6,368 bases of DNA. Source: Lachnospiraceae bacterium (lineage in GTDB: Bacteria; Bacillota_A; Clostridia; Lachnospirales; Lachnospiraceae). The stretch is from assembly GCA_017620055.1 (NCBI GenBank), contig JAFZRD010000212.1, forward strand, positions 1-6,368, in the 5' to 3' direction. The notes under the pieces were generated by a model, which saw nothing but the letters and a program-made list of their open reading frames with translations, searched no databases and was not told where the DNA came from. Below, in pieces: positions 5,590 to 6,368 of this stretch. Each line of letters begins with the position of its first letter. The stretch's first letter is position 1. The translations under genes were made by a program, and so were the position numbers.

Positions 5590-6368
5590 TTATTCGTCCT
5601 CATCCATTCCGTCGAATCTTGTATCTTCTTCGTCATCATCTATATCAACTTCATCGTGTACGACAACAACGGGTTCATCCGATTTGGCGATATTGATCAC
5701 AACATCATCGATCTCATCCATATCGATATCCTTGTCACCGTCCGATATCTTCTCGCGTACTTTGGCGATCTTGGCAACTCTCACACCTTTGTCGAGACTG
5801 ATCATCTTAACACCGGATGTGATCCTTGAGATGACCTTAATATCCTCCATACGAAGCTGTATGATTATTCCCTGGTCGGTGATCATCATGATCTCATGCT
5901 CATCGGTAACGGCCTTGACCCCGACAACGTCTCCGGTCTTCTCCATTATCTTATAGCACTTGACACCTTTACCGCCACGCTTCTGCAGATGGAATTCCGA
6001 CAGCAGTGTCCTCTTTCCGAATCCGAGCTCGGATACGATAAGAAGTGAATCGCCCTGCGTGTCTATCTGCATACCTACTATCTCATCACCGTCGGATAAG
6101 TTCATTCCGATGACACCCATCGAGGATCTTCCCGTCGATCTGACGTCCGTTTCCTTGAACCTTATACACATACCCTGCTTCGTTACAAGGAATATCTCCG
6201 AATCCTTATCCGTGGTCTTGACTTCGATCAGCTCATCATCATCGCGGAGCGTGATCGCGATCAGTCCCTTCTTGCGGATATTGTTGTATTCAAGAATATT
6301 TGTCTTCTTGACGGTACCCTTCTTGGTTACCATCAGAAGGTTCTTGTTCTCGTTCACTTCCGTAACGG
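5590..6368 (-). CDS. gyrA: DNA gyrase subunit A, C-terminal part (partial)
   Basis: The last 258 codons of gyrA; the N-terminal winged-helix, tower and catalytic Tyr parts lie beyond the right edge. The peptide begins VTEVNENKNLLMVTKKGTVKKT and aligns by eye with E. coli GyrA from the VFMATANGTVKKT segment to the end. It covers the last blades of the six-bladed beta-pinwheel that wraps DNA for negative supercoiling. Repeated blade motifs are visible: TKKGTVKKT, TKQGMCIRFKETDVR, ELGFGKRT and TDQGIIIQL. A GyrA-box-like QKRGGKG appears in a late blade, in addition to the true box expected in blade 1 outside the window. After the last blade come about 55 residues, 25 of them Asp or Glu, ending MDEDE. 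The stop (5592-5590) is one nucleotide before the glycosyltransferase ATG. The GTG at 6357 is an internal codon, not a start. Confidence 0.97.
   Translation of the reverse strand, partial: VTEVNENKNLLMVTKKGTVKKTNILEYNNIRKKGLIAITLRDDDELIEVKTTDKDSEIFLVTKQGMCIRFKETDVRSTGRSSMGVIGMNLSDGDEIVGMQIDTQGDSLLIVSELGFGKRTLLSEFHLQKRGGKGVKCYKIMEKTGDVVGVKAVTDEHEIMMITDQGIIIQLRMEDIKVISRITSGVKMISLDKGVRVAKIAKVREKISDGDKDIDMDEIDDVVINIAKSDEPVVVVHDEVDIDDDEEDTRFDGMDEDE
5597..5601 (-). promoter_or_regulatory. Ribosome binding site of the glycosyltransferase, inside gyrA
   Basis: GAGGA on the minus strand lies 8 nt before the ATG at 5588 and is written in the codons for the acidic D-E-D residues at the gyrA C terminus. 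It supports the short start and suggests translational coupling to gyrA. Confidence 0.7.

Noticed and set aside
5567..5956. A Ser-rich 129-codon open frame on the plus strand
   Set aside because: It is the complement of the Asp/Glu-rich gyrA tail; acidic codons read backwards give Ser-rich low-complexity sequence.
1..6368. CRISPR arrays, insertion sequences, phage or defence genes
   Set aside because: I saw no regularly spaced repeats, transposase motifs, terminal inverted repeats or target-site duplications anywhere in the window.

Overview
The window looks like a piece of a Clostridia chromosome (Bacillota, plausibly Lachnospiraceae or a relative), close to the replication origin. This rests on the gyrA 3' end lying upstream of an rRNA operon, a split alpha/beta class I fumarase, a small TSCPD-domain protein of a type common in Clostridia, a YfhO-type membrane protein, a tRNA without encoded CCA, and strong GGAGG-type ribosome binding sites. 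The taxon is an inference; no search was run. Every gene reads on the minus strand, so transcription runs from right to left. The window is cut inside gyrA on the right and inside the 16S rRNA gene on the left.

In transcription order: the gyrA 3' end (C-terminal DNA-wrapping domain plus a long acidic tail); one nucleotide later, a membrane-anchored family 2 glycosyltransferase of the polyprenyl-phosphate type; overlapping it by 4 nt, the fumarase alpha subunit; one nucleotide later, the fumarase beta subunit. These four form a very tight operon. After 84 nt holding a consensus promoter comes tRNA-Ser(GCU), then a terminator-like hairpin, then an 84-residue TSCPD protein with a strong ribosome binding site. 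Fourteen nt further on is an 860-residue YfhO-family multi-pass membrane protein. The last codons of that gene contain the -35 box and an A/T-tract of the promoter for the rRNA operon. Its leader (boxA-like element, hairpin, and a 9-nt segment complementary to the 16S 5' end) precedes the first ~31 nt of 16S rRNA.

Two biological themes stand out. First, the glycosyltransferase and the YfhO protein resemble the donor-making and sugar-transferring halves of a lipid-linked glycosylation pathway, as in CsbB/YfhO of Bacillus subtilis, here separated by central-metabolism and tRNA genes. Second, the compaction is extreme: ribosome binding sites lie inside upstream genes, start and stop codons overlap, and an rRNA promoter is written into the C-terminal codons of a membrane-protein gene. 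I found no mobile elements, CRISPR arrays or obvious defence genes. No wholly new multi-gene system is evident; the most interesting signals are regulatory and architectural.
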